6,711 nt of DNA, from the NCBI GenBank assembly GCA_030595845.1, contig JAUVCL010000107.1:1-6711 (forward strand), given 5' to 3'. Positions 1 through 5,256 of this stretch are shown one piece after another; within the stretch, counting starts at the first letter, position 1, and each line of letters begins with the position of its first letter. The stretch is from Campylobacterota bacterium. Lineage in GTDB: Bacteria; Campylobacterota; Campylobacteria; Campylobacterales; Sulfurovaceae. A program made the translations under genes and the position numbers. The notes beneath the pieces were generated by a model. It was not told where the DNA came from. It saw nothing but the letters and a program-made list of their open reading frames with translations, and searched no databases.

Positions 1-685
1 CATCTACTACCCCAATTATATGATGTAAGCCTGTTTTCCCATGGGTATCATCTATCTTTTTTTCAAGACTTAAGTGCGCATCATAATCTGTATTGAAATC
101 ACCCAATACAATATAAGGTTTTGACTTTTCCATTACATCTAAACGTCTTTTCAATACCCTGGCATACTTCAACCGTTTGCTTTCATACCCTTTATAAGCT
201 CTTGACTTCCAATGGTTGATAAATACCCATAAAGATTCACCCTTTATATCCACTTCAACTTCCAGTATATTACGTACTCTGGGTGAGTAACTTACCTGTA
301 ACTCATTTTGTTTTTTTATGGGAAATCTTGAGAGTAAAGCAATTTGGATCGTCGCATTCTTCTTAGTCGTGATTGCAGAGTATCTATATCCGCACCCTAC
401 ACGAGAAAGTCGTTTTTTAAGCTGTTCAAGAATGTGAGCGTTTTCAATCTCCTGAAGTCCCAGTATATCTGCATCCAGATCACAGATCACTTCTGCCACA
501 TTATTGAGTTTTATATCCACCATACGCTTAGTCCAATTATGACTTTCTCTATAATTATCATACTCAGTACCGACATACTGTGCATCAAAAAGATTTTCTA
601 CATTATAGGTGGCTACTTTGAAGGGTTTAGAAAAAATAAATAAAGGTAGTAAAAATAAAAGTAAATATCGCACGTAATATCCCAT
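1..685 (-). CDS. Exported endonuclease/exonuclease/phosphatase (EEP) family protein, C-terminus cut by window edge
   Basis: About 228 codons are visible in one open frame and the stop lies beyond the left edge. The EEP fold is a metal-dependent phosphodiesterase fold covering DNases, secreted nucleases and some lipid phosphatases. Visible motifs in order: TYNVENLFD (residues 26-34, N28 is the N-terminal active-site Asn), DILGLQEIEN (E79, metal-binding Glu), INHWKSR (H158, catalytic-region His) and GDFNTD (D196/N198). The last family motif (SDH) would lie outside the window. Residues 7-19 are strongly hydrophobic and followed by SKPFKVATYN, so this is a signal peptide and the protein probably acts in the periplasm or outside the cell. 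The start is uncertain: ATG at 685 has no clear Shine-Dalgarno sequence, whereas a GTG four codons downstream (673) has GGGA six bases before it and gives a cleaner signal peptide. The fold is sure; the substrate (DNA, RNA or other) cannot be told. Confidence 0.87.
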   Translation of the reverse strand, partial: MGYYVRYLLLFLLPLFIFSKPFKVATYNVENLFDAQYVGTEYDNYRESHNWTKRMVDIKLNNVAEVICDLDADILGLQEIENAHILEQLKKRLSRVGCGYRYSAITTKKNATIQIALLSRFPIKKQNELQVSYSPRVRNILEVEVDIKGESLWVFINHWKSRAYKGYESKRLKYARVLKRRLDVMEKSKPYIVLGDFNTDYDAHLSLEKKIDDTHGKTGLHHIIGVVD

Positions 686-717
686 AGTTTTAATCGTATT
701 CTATCGAAGTATGAAAA

Positions 718-747
718 AGCATACTAAATATATGACATATTGTCATA
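718..747 (-). promoter_or_regulatory. Possible promoter and operator of the EEP gene (17-bp inverted repeat)
   Basis: A perfect inverted repeat, TATGACATATTGTCATA (731-747, 7-bp arms, 3-bp centre), lies 46-62 bp upstream of the EEP ATG. A TATGCT -10-like hexamer on the minus strand (718-723) sits just downstream, so the repeat would occupy the spacer/-35 zone, a usual place for a regulator site. The dyad is seen directly; the promoter and operator roles are inferred. The 123-bp gap shows no strong terminator after the GGDEF gene, so read-through from it is also possible. Confidence 0.35.
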
Positions 748-751
748 CAAA

Positions 752-792
752 AAGGAGAAACATTTAGATTTAACACCTTACAAAGTTATATA
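752..792 (+). repeat. Direct repeat copy A, left of the GGDEF gene
   Basis: This stretch aligns with 2071-2108 in the same orientation. Shared blocks in order are AGGAGA, ATTTAG, a TT/AA core, ACCTTA, AAAGT and ATATA, with a few substitutions and three single-base gaps. Copy B holds the probable ald promoter. Copy A points into the 3' end of the GGDEF gene, antisense to it, with no gene of its own to drive. The similarity is seen by eye; its origin (duplication, or insertion of the cyclase gene) is inferred. Confidence 0.5.
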
Positions 793-808
793 TTCTATAA
801 AATATCTA

Positions 809-1942
809 TTAAATCACAACTCTATTTCTACCCTTTTCCTTTGCTCTGTATAATGCTTTATCTGCCCTATCTAATGCCTCTGATATATCATGATCATTTT
901 CAAAATCTACACAGTCTACACCTAAACTTACTGTAAAGTTTATATATTTATCATTGGCTATCTTGATATCTTTATTTTCAACAATCATTCTTAACTCTTC
1001 CGCGATGTTTGCTACTTCTTCTTTATTTGTATAAGGTAATAACACAGCAAACTCTTCACCTCCAAATCTAGATACGATATCACATTCTCTCGTATGCTTT
1101 TTTAATAAAGAAGCCAATTGCTTGATCACTTCATCTCCCATAGTATGTCCATAGGTATCATTAATACTTTTAAATTTATCAATATCCAACATAATGACAG
1201 CAATATTTTCATCATCTCTTTTTGCAGTTTTCATAAAGTTTTGTGCAAGTTCATTAAAATATCTTCTATTATAAAGGTTGGTGAGATAATCACGGTGAGA
1301 TAATTCTTTTAATTCATCTTGCATTTGTAATATTTCTATTTCATTTTCATAATTATTCCGACTATATAGCTCTATCATATAACTTGCAGAAAGTCCCAGT
1401 ACCCAAGCTACTGTCATAAGAAATATATGTAACATATACGCTTCAAATGCTATCATATTAAATGCATAAAGTATTATGGCACTACTCATTAACATGATAC
1501 TGCTGATAATAACGGATGCCAAAAACATATACCCTATGGTTACAAATGACCAAAATAAAATGACATAGATCTCGATGATGTATATTGGATTATGATAATA
1601 GGCAAATACCAATGTTCCAAGTACTGCATAAATAGGCATGAGATAAAGTATGAATATCGCAAACTTTCTAAATATATTGTAATAAATTGATGGGATAAGA
1701 TAAATCCATAGTAAAAGCATGGATATATGAAAAGGAACAGCAAAAGTACGTTCTTGTTCATTCAAAAGAAAAAAGTCAAATCCTATATAAAAAACATATA
1801 TGAAAAAAGTTAAGCCCATGATAAATAACATTTGCATTTTTTTCATATCAAAAATAGAGTCTAGGTAATCTGCTTCTACCTCTTTATTTTTATACTTTAA
1901 AGTAAATTTGTTTTTATAATATGTATCTGTTGTTATGTCCAA
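809..1942 (-). CDS. Membrane-bound diguanylate cyclase (six-span sensor region + GGDEF domain)
   Basis: This 377-aa protein should convert two GTP to cyclic di-GMP at the inner membrane. Residues 1-36 are cytoplasmic and charged. About six hydrophobic segments follow (near 37-60, 68-90, 94-115, 119-140, 141-164 and 168-192), then a short charged helix (193-214) and a complete GGDEF domain (215-377). The domain has DYLTNLYNRR (218-227), metal-binding D253 in LDIDKFKSINDTYGH, the active-site variant GGEEF (294-298) and RECD (285-288), an RxxD inhibitory site five residues before it. The enzyme therefore looks active and product-inhibited. The membrane part matches no sensor domain I can name. 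The start is TTG at 1942 with AGGG eight bases upstream; the first internal ATG (residue 33) has no ribosome-binding site. A minus-strand promoter is visible upstream. The target process is unknown, though surface attachment or motility is usual for the family. Confidence 0.93.
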   Translation of the reverse strand: MDITTDTYYKNKFTLKYKNKEVEADYLDSIFDMKKMQMLFIMGLTFFIYVFYIGFDFFLLNEQERTFAVPFHISMLLLWIYLIPSIYYNIFRKFAIFILYLMPIYAVLGTLVFAYYHNPIYIIEIYVILFWSFVTIGYMFLASVIISSIMLMSSAIILYAFNMIAFEAYMLHIFLMTVAWVLGLSASYMIELYSRNNYENEIEILQMQDELKELSHRDYLTNLYNRRYFNELAQNFMKTAKRDDENIAVIMLDIDKFKSINDTYGHTMGDEVIKQLASLLKKHTRECDIVSRFGGEEFAVLLPYTNKEEVANIAEELRMIVENKDIKIANDKYINFTVSLGVDCVDFENDHDISEALDRADKALYRAKEKGRNRVVI

Positions 1943-1965
1943 TTGATATACCCTTTGTTTAGGAC

Positions 1966-1998
1966 ATTATATTTAGTAAATACTTATAAATGAGTCAA
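1966..1998 (-). promoter_or_regulatory. Probable promoter of the GGDEF gene
   Basis: Read on the minus strand, a TTGACT -35-like box (1993-1998) is followed after 21 bp by a perfect TATAAT -10 box (1966-1971), about 24 bp before the TTG start. The spacer is longer than the usual 17 bp, but Campylobacterota promoters depend mainly on the -10 box. It faces away from the ald promoter in the same 193-bp gap. Confidence 0.5.
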
Positions 1999-2038
1999 GG
2001 TAATGTACATATTACTATAATTTCTTATTTCTATATGA

Positions 2039-2060
2039 AAACCTTATCAATTTATATATA
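2039..2060 (+). repeat. Partial third copy of the repeat core upstream of ald
   Basis: AAACCTTATCAATTTATATA (from 2039) resembles the core of copies A and B (ACCTTA, AA, T, ATATA). Its ACCTTA starts at 2041, exactly 50 bp before the ACCTTA of copy B at 2091. It lacks the AGGAGA block. It may be an upstream second promoter, since TATAAT follows at 2062-2067, or chance similarity in AT-rich DNA. Confidence 0.3.
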
Positions 2061-2070
2061 TTATAATTAA

Positions 2071-2108
2071 GAGGAGATATTTAGGTTCAAACCTTATAAA
2101 GTGATATA
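2071..2108 (+). repeat. Direct repeat copy B, carrying the ald promoter region
   Basis: This is the partner of 752-792 and the two copies flank the GGDEF gene. It contains a perfect dyad AGGTT-CA-AACCT (2083-2094), degenerate in copy A, and ends in the ald -10 box. The dyad upstream of the -10 is well placed for a regulator of ald. Confidence 0.5.
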
Positions 2109-2110
2109 CT
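2083..2110 (+). promoter_or_regulatory. ald: Probable ald promoter with a dyad operator candidate
   Basis: TATACT (2105-2110) lies 26 bp upstream of the ald ATG, implying a start near 2117 and a short leader containing the ribosome-binding site GGAG (about 2124-2127). No good -35 box is present. The dyad AGGTTCAAACCT (2083-2094) ends 10 bp upstream of the -10 box, covering the -35 zone. Promoter activity and regulator binding are inferred from position. Confidence 0.45.
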
Positions 2111-2135
2111 TAATGAAAAGTTTGGAGAAATTTTA

Positions 2136-3275
2136 ATGAAAATTGGTGTTCCAAAAGAAATAAAAGTCAAAGAGTACAGAGTAGGTATGATCCCTTCTGG
2201 TGTCAGAGTACTTATACAAAGTGGGCATGAAGTTTACATAGAGAATGATGCCGGAGTAAAAAGTGGGTTCACTAATGATGATTACATCAAAGCAGGAGCA
2301 ACGATACTGCAAGATCCTCAAGAGATATTTGAGCATTGTGAAATGATCTTAAAGGTTAAAGAGCCACAACCCGGGGAGTATGATCTTTTAAGAGCTGGAC
2401 AGATACTTTTTACCTATCTACATCTTGCACCTTTAAGAGCATTAACCGAAGTGCTTAAAGAGAAAAAAGTAATCGCTATAGCTTATGAAACAGTACAAGA
2501 GGGTAAAAGAGTACCTCTTCTTGAACCTATGAGTCAGATAGCAGGCAGAATTGCGCCGATGGTTGCAAGTCATTTCCTTTCAGCCCATACTAATGGTATG
2601 GGTGTGCTCATAGGTGGTGCAACCGGCGTATTGCCCTCTAGAGTTTTGATCATAGGAAGTGGAACCGTAGCTAGAAATGCTGCAAAAATTGCAGTAGGAT
2701 TGGGAGCAGATGTTGTTATCATGGGAAGAAACCCAAGCAGTATGAGTGCACTTGAAACGTTAATGCCAGATAATGTTTCAACCTTGTATTCAAGCCATTA
2801 CAATATAGAAAAGATCCTGCCTACTGTAGACATAGTTATAGGTGCAGTCTATAGTACAGGTGAAAAAGCACCACATTTGATCACAAAAGAGATGCTTTCT
2901 CTTTGTAAAAAAGGAGCCGTCTTGGTAGATGTTGCTATCGATCAGGGTGGCTGTATAGAGACTTCCAGACCGACAACACATGATGATCCCGTTTTTGAAG
3001 TAGATGGAGTGATACACTACTGTGTAGCCAATATGCCTGGTGACTACCCTGTGACTGCCACATATGCATTGACAAATGCTACTTTGCCGTATGTAAAGAA
3101 GTTAGCAGATCTTGGGTGGAGAGATGCCAGCTTGCAAGATAGTGCTATTTACAGTGGTGTAAATGTTGCAGGTGGTTATGTGACTGAAGTGCCTGTAGCA
3201 AAAGCACATCAGATGGAGTATAGTGAGTTAAAAGATATTATGGATGCCTGTCCGGTATTCTATCTTAACAATTAA
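2136..3275 (+). CDS. ald: Alanine dehydrogenase
   Basis: This 379-aa cytoplasmic enzyme catalyses L-alanine + NAD+ + H2O to pyruvate + ammonia + NADH, used for alanine breakdown or, in reverse, ammonia assimilation. It is full length (the family is about 370 aa). Family residues fall at the expected numbers: R15 (substrate carboxylate), K75 in KVKEPQP and catalytic H96 in TYLHLA. The Rossmann NAD site is IIGSGTVARNAAKIAVGLGA (172-191), with GSG where many family members have GGG. D269 sits in VDVAIDQGG and is followed by the signature CIETSRPTTHDDPVF. At 301-309 the usual MPGAVPRTST stretch reads MPGDYPVTAT, a local divergence in a conserved loop. The ATG has GGAG eight bases upstream. The gene is divergent from the cyclase gene and has no obvious terminator hairpin after its stop. 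Confidence 0.97.
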   Translation: MKIGVPKEIKVKEYRVGMIPSGVRVLIQSGHEVYIENDAGVKSGFTNDDYIKAGATILQDPQEIFEHCEMILKVKEPQPGEYDLLRAGQILFTYLHLAPLRALTEVLKEKKVIAIAYETVQEGKRVPLLEPMSQIAGRIAPMVASHFLSAHTNGMGVLIGGATGVLPSRVLIIGSGTVARNAAKIAVGLGADVVIMGRNPSSMSALETLMPDNVSTLYSSHYNIEKILPTVDIVIGAVYSTGEKAPHLITKEMLSLCKKGAVLVDVAIDQGGCIETSRPTTHDDPVFEVDGVIHYCVANMPGDYPVTATYALTNATLPYVKKLADLGWRDASLQDSAIYSGVNVAGGYVTEVPVAKAHQMEYSELKDIMDACPVFYLNN

Positions 3276-3295
3276 CGAAACATTTTCCCAAGCAT
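3272..3295 (-). pseudogene. Fragment matching the YidB C-terminus (last seven codons and stop)
   Basis: The minus strand reads ATG CTT GGG AAA ATG TTT, then CGT TAA, giving MLGKMFR-stop. These are exactly the last seven residues and stop of the intact YidB protein at 3765-4211 (residues 142-148). The two stretches differ at 5 of 24 bases and every difference is synonymous. Upstream codons do not resemble YidB. The stop overlaps the ald stop. I infer a remnant of a yidB-like gene end or a recombination scar; chance similarity is less likely at protein level but cannot be excluded for so short a match. Confidence 0.45.
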
Positions 3296-3324
3296 GAAAT
3301 ATAGTGCAATTAACTATAAATTGT

Positions 3325-3330
3325 TATAAT
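3325..3330 (+). promoter_or_regulatory. Promoter -10 box in the ald/small-protein gap
   Basis: A perfect TATAAT sits in an AT-rich context (TTGTTATAATGC) without a good -35 box. It would start transcription near 3337, giving either a 27-codon ORF message or a leader of about 150 nt for the small secreted protein gene. A weaker TATGAT (3423-3428) could serve that gene more directly. Confidence 0.5.
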
Positions 3331-3487
3331 GCATAAGAAGGTGTAGTTATATGTTAATCCAAAGAATTTCACACTCATTACTGTTTCATTGGGTATCTCA
3401 TCTTTTATGCAACCGGCTAAGCTATGATACATAAAGTATTTAGAATAAGGGCATATCAAATAACCCTAAATATAAAAGGAAAAAACA
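3331..3487 (+). other. Leader region upstream of the small secreted protein gene
   Basis: This leader contains alternative pairings. TTATGC (3405-3410) can pair with GCATAA at the leader start (3331-3336), or its TTTATG overlap (3404-3409) can pair with CATAAA (3430-3435). A weak GGG/CCC hairpin (3449-3451 with 3464-3466) precedes the ribosome-binding site AAGGA (3476-3480). I compared it mentally with c-di-GMP-I, purine, preQ1 and fluoride riboswitches and recognise none. Confidence 0.2.
3351..3434 (+). CDS. Possible 27-codon leader peptide or small ORF
   Basis: An ATG at 3351 opens 27 codons ending in TAA at 3432-3434. AAGG (3338-3341) lies nine bases upstream and the TATAAT at 3325-3330 is just before that. 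The predicted peptide begins MLIQRISHSLLFHW and continues VSHLLCNRLSYDT; it is basic, has three His and could form an amphipathic helix. No family is recognised. It may be a true small protein, a regulatory leader peptide for the gene 54 bp downstream, or a chance ORF. The transcription start predicted from the -10 box would leave the ribosome-binding site almost at the 5' end, which weakens the case. Confidence 0.25.
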   Translation: MLIQRISHSLLFHWVSHLLCNRLSYDT

Positions 3488-3697
3488 ATGAAAAACACTA
3501 AAATAAAATTATTGGTAAGTGCGGCTGTCATTACTTCATGTCTCTATGCAGGAGGTGATATTTCACCTGTTGTTGAGCCTGTAACTGAACCGGATACTGA
3601 TAGTGGAAGTGCAATGGGTATAGTGAGTATGCTTATATTTATGGTTTTAACAACAACCATAGGTTCATTTTTCATTAAAAAAGAACAGGGAAAATAG
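3488..3697 (+). CDS. Small exported protein with signal peptide and C-terminal membrane anchor
   Basis: This is a 69-aa protein of no family I can name with confidence. Residues 1-21 form a signal peptide: a basic MKNTKIK, a hydrophobic core and LYA-GG cleavage after A21, as is common in exported Campylobacterota proteins that start GGDI-PV. ITSC (15-18) also fits a lipobox, so lipidation at C18 is an alternative. Residues 22-42 form a short acidic, Pro-rich stretch (EPVTEPDTDSGS). Residues 43-63 are a transmembrane helix, followed by the basic tail KKEQGK. Short linker, helix and basic end resemble C-terminal protein-sorting signals of the exosortase/rhombosortase type, but no known signature motif is matched. 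The ribosome-binding site AAGGA lies seven bases before the ATG. It is convergent with yidB across a hairpin. It could be a real small envelope protein or the remnant of a larger one whose middle was lost. Confidence 0.7.
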   Translation: MKNTKIKLLVSAAVITSCLYAGGDISPVVEPVTEPDTDSGSAMGIVSMLIFMVLTTTIGSFFIKKEQGK

Positions 3698-3712
3698 ATT
3701 TGGGATTATAAT

Positions 3713-3752
3713 CTACTATTACATCCAAAGAAGTCACTTCTTTGGATAGTAG
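3713..3752. terminator. Bidirectional hairpin between convergent genes
   Basis: ATCCAAAGAAG (3723-3733) and CTTCTTTGGAT (3737-3747) form a perfect 11-bp stem around a TCA loop. Flanking CTACT (3713-3717) and AGTAG (3748-3752) can extend it past a 5-base bulge. It lies between the convergent small-protein and yidB genes, where a shared terminator is expected. There is no U-tract on either strand, so it may be a weak terminator or an mRNA-end protecting hairpin. Confidence 0.6.
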
Positions 3753-3766
3753 AAGCGTTAACGCTT
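3753..3766. repeat. 14-bp perfect palindrome at the end of yidB
   Basis: AAGCGTTAACGCTT is a perfect palindrome directly next to the hairpin, and its last two bases belong to the yidB stop codon. It could extend terminator structure for yidB or be a protein-binding dyad. Its TTAACG is also found next to the yidB-end fragment at 3272-3277. Confidence 0.4.
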
Positions 3767-4211
3767 ATCTGAACATCTTTCCAAGCATATCCATAGCACC
3801 TTGCGGACCGCCTACCTGAGCAAGCATTTCATCCATAATGGTACCTTCCCCTGCCGTTGCCTGATCCACAACTTGTGGTAACGAATCAGCTAATGCCCCT
3901 TTAGCACTCTTTTCAGAAATACCAAGTTGTGAAGCAAATTCAGAAACTTTTTCTGAACCCAAGAGGTCTGTAATCTGATCCGTAGAGATCGATGCATTTT
4001 CACCATTTCCTAACCATGACCCTACTATCTCACCTAAACCATTTTGAGACAATCCGCCTACAAGTGCAGCTAAATCAAGTCCACCTTCACCATTACCTAT
4101 AAGTTTACTTAGAGCAGAAGTAATATCATTAATATCAAGTCCTGTTGTGGCATCATCACTATTACCTTGTATCATTGAAGCACCTATTTTTAATAAATCC
4201 ATTAGTTCCAT
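3765..4211 (-). CDS. yidB: YidB/DUF937 family protein
   Basis: This 148-aa protein is slightly longer than E. coli YidB (about 132 aa). The family pattern is visible: a Gly/Leu-rich N-terminal half (GEGGLDLAALVGGLSQNGLGEIVGSW within 41-66, with SWLGNGEN and SISTDQI), then a helical half with LLGSEKVSEFASQLGIS (83-99), a Leu/Ala helix ending in LPQVVDQATAGEG (111-123) and a GxxLFR-like end, here LGKMFR. No signal peptide or membrane segment is present, so it is cytoplasmic. Its biochemical role is not established to my knowledge. The ATG has AAGGAA a few bases upstream. It follows cvfB by 45 bp on the same strand with no visible terminator, so the two are probably co-transcribed. A 24-bp copy of its 3' end exists at 3272-3295. 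Confidence 0.88.
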   Translation of the reverse strand: MELMDLLKIGASMIQGNSDDATTGLDINDITSALSKLIGNGEGGLDLAALVGGLSQNGLGEIVGSWLGNGENASISTDQITDLLGSEKVSEFASQLGISEKSAKGALADSLPQVVDQATAGEGTIMDEMLAQVGGPQGAMDMLGKMFR

Positions 4212-4256
4212 ATCTTTTCCTTAAATATTTAGTACATTAAGTATATCGAGAAAGAT

Positions 4257-5144
4257 TTACAAAAGTTTAATGGAATCTTCACATAACTCAATCTGTTTAC
4301 TCTCAATCAGTTCTGTCAATGTACGTTTAAAATTTTTCTTACTCATTCCAAATTTTGCTTTGATATCATCTGCATCACTCTTATAGGTAAAAGGTAATGT
4401 ACCCTCTCCTTCTTTCAGAACCTGTAATATAGTGCCTTCTGCTTCACCTATCTTCGCTTTTTTTCCTATGGGCTGCAGAGAAAAATCCAGCTTAAAGTCT
4501 TTTCTTACATTTTTGATATACACTTTTTTACTGTCACCTATGCGTATATCTTCAAAGATCTCATTGCTAAAAAGCATACCTTCATACTGATTATCCGCTA
4601 CCACTTTAAAGCCCAGTGGTGTTTTAGCCAAAACAATGGCATCCAAAACTTTGTTCTGGTGCAGACCTTTCATATCTCTGTTTAAATATTTTCCTATTTT
4701 CTGTGTTGCAAAAAGACGATCTGTCTGTGCATCCAGACAAACCCGTAACAGATACTTTTTACCTATGGTGAAGTGCTCTTTCTGCTGAGAGAGAGGGACA
4801 AAAAGATCTTTTGGCAGTCCCCAGTTCACAAAAGCACCATACGGCTTGTAATCAACTACGGTAAAGTAGCCAAATTCTCCCAATTTTGCATAAGGCATCT
4901 TGGTTGTTGCTACAGGGCGGTCTTCAGAGTCAGTATAGACAAAGACATCTAACAGTGACCCCATCGGCATTTCATCTTCCATGACATAGACATTGGGAAG
5001 CAGTACTTCATTTTCATCTTTAGATTCAAGGAAATATCCGTAATCTGTGTCACGCATGACTTCCAACGTGTTTATTTTACCTATTTTGATACCTAAATTT
5101 TTTGATTGTTCACTATTTGATTGTTCTTTGTTTGTGTTTTCCAT
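4257..5144 (-). CDS. cvfB: S1-domain RNA-binding protein, CvfB/YitL family
   Basis: This 295-aa cytoplasmic protein has the family's usual size and plan: three S1-like OB domains and a C-terminal winged helix. S1-like segments lie near 18-82, 86-148 (GEFGYFTVVDYKPYGAFVNW, then LPKDLFVPLSQQ) and 164-225 (LGFKVVADNQYEGMLFSNEI). The winged helix (about 235-292) includes FTYKSDADDIKAKFGMSKK followed by FKRTLTELIESKQIEL. CvfB in Gram-positive bacteria binds RNA and affects virulence-factor expression; here a general RNA-binding regulatory role is inferred. The first 16 residues are polar and low-complexity. GGA eight bases upstream supports the ATG at 5144. The promoter lies in the 112-bp divergent gap, and yidB follows as the likely second gene of the transcript. 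Confidence 0.9.
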   Translation of the reverse strand: MENTNKEQSNSEQSKNLGIKIGKINTLEVMRDTDYGYFLESKDENEVLLPNVYVMEDEMPMGSLLDVFVYTDSEDRPVATTKMPYAKLGEFGYFTVVDYKPYGAFVNWGLPKDLFVPLSQQKEHFTIGKKYLLRVCLDAQTDRLFATQKIGKYLNRDMKGLHQNKVLDAIVLAKTPLGFKVVADNQYEGMLFSNEIFEDIRIGDSKKVYIKNVRKDFKLDFSLQPIGKKAKIGEAEGTILQVLKEGEGTLPFTYKSDADDIKAKFGMSKKNFKRTLTELIESKQIELCEDSIKLL

Positions 5145-5170
5145 GTGTTATTCCGTTTCATTTTAAATAC

Positions 5171-5185
5171 TGTGATGCACTCACA
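5171..5185. promoter_or_regulatory. Inverted repeat in the cvfB leader
   Basis: TGTGA-TGCAC-TCACA is a perfect 5+5 bp dyad with a 5-bp centre. It looks like a Crp-type half-site pair but is one base short of the usual 6-bp spacing. It lies between the predicted cvfB -10 box and ATG, so it would act as a roadblock operator or an RNA hairpin. Confidence 0.35.
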
Positions 5186-5196
5186 GTTATTATCGT

Positions 5197-5202
5197 ATTA
5201 TA
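5197..5202 (-). promoter_or_regulatory. cvfB: cvfB promoter -10 box
   Basis: The minus strand reads GCTATAATACG, with a perfect TATAAT 53 bp before the cvfB ATG. The upstream region is A/T-rich without a clear -35 box. It is placed back to back with the plus-strand TATAAT at 5220-5225. Confidence 0.5.
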
Positions 5203-5219
5203 GCTAAAAAATATTTGGA

Positions 5220-5225
5220 TATAAT
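5220..5225 (+). promoter_or_regulatory. Promoter -10 box of the DUF6524-like gene
   Basis: TTTGGATATAAT contains a perfect TATAAT 31 bp before the ATG at 5257, implying a leader of only about 25 nt. The leader shows no Shine-Dalgarno sequence. Confidence 0.5.
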
Positions 5226-5256
5226 TCATTAAAATACAATACTTACATGATTATAA

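Noticed and set aside
344..643. Plus-strand 99-codon ORF
   Set aside because: It lies antisense inside the EEP gene, whose minus-strand frame carries all the family motifs; the plus-strand protein has no recognisable features.
1540..1761. Minus-strand 73-codon ORF within the cyclase membrane region
   Set aside because: It is an alternate-frame shadow of the hydrophobic, T-rich coding sequence of the GGDEF protein.
3391..3470. Cyclic-di-GMP riboswitch suggested by GCAACCGGCTAAGC and the nearby cyclase gene
   Set aside because: The conserved GEMM-I blocks and tetraloop/receptor layout are not found; the resemblance covers only a few bases.
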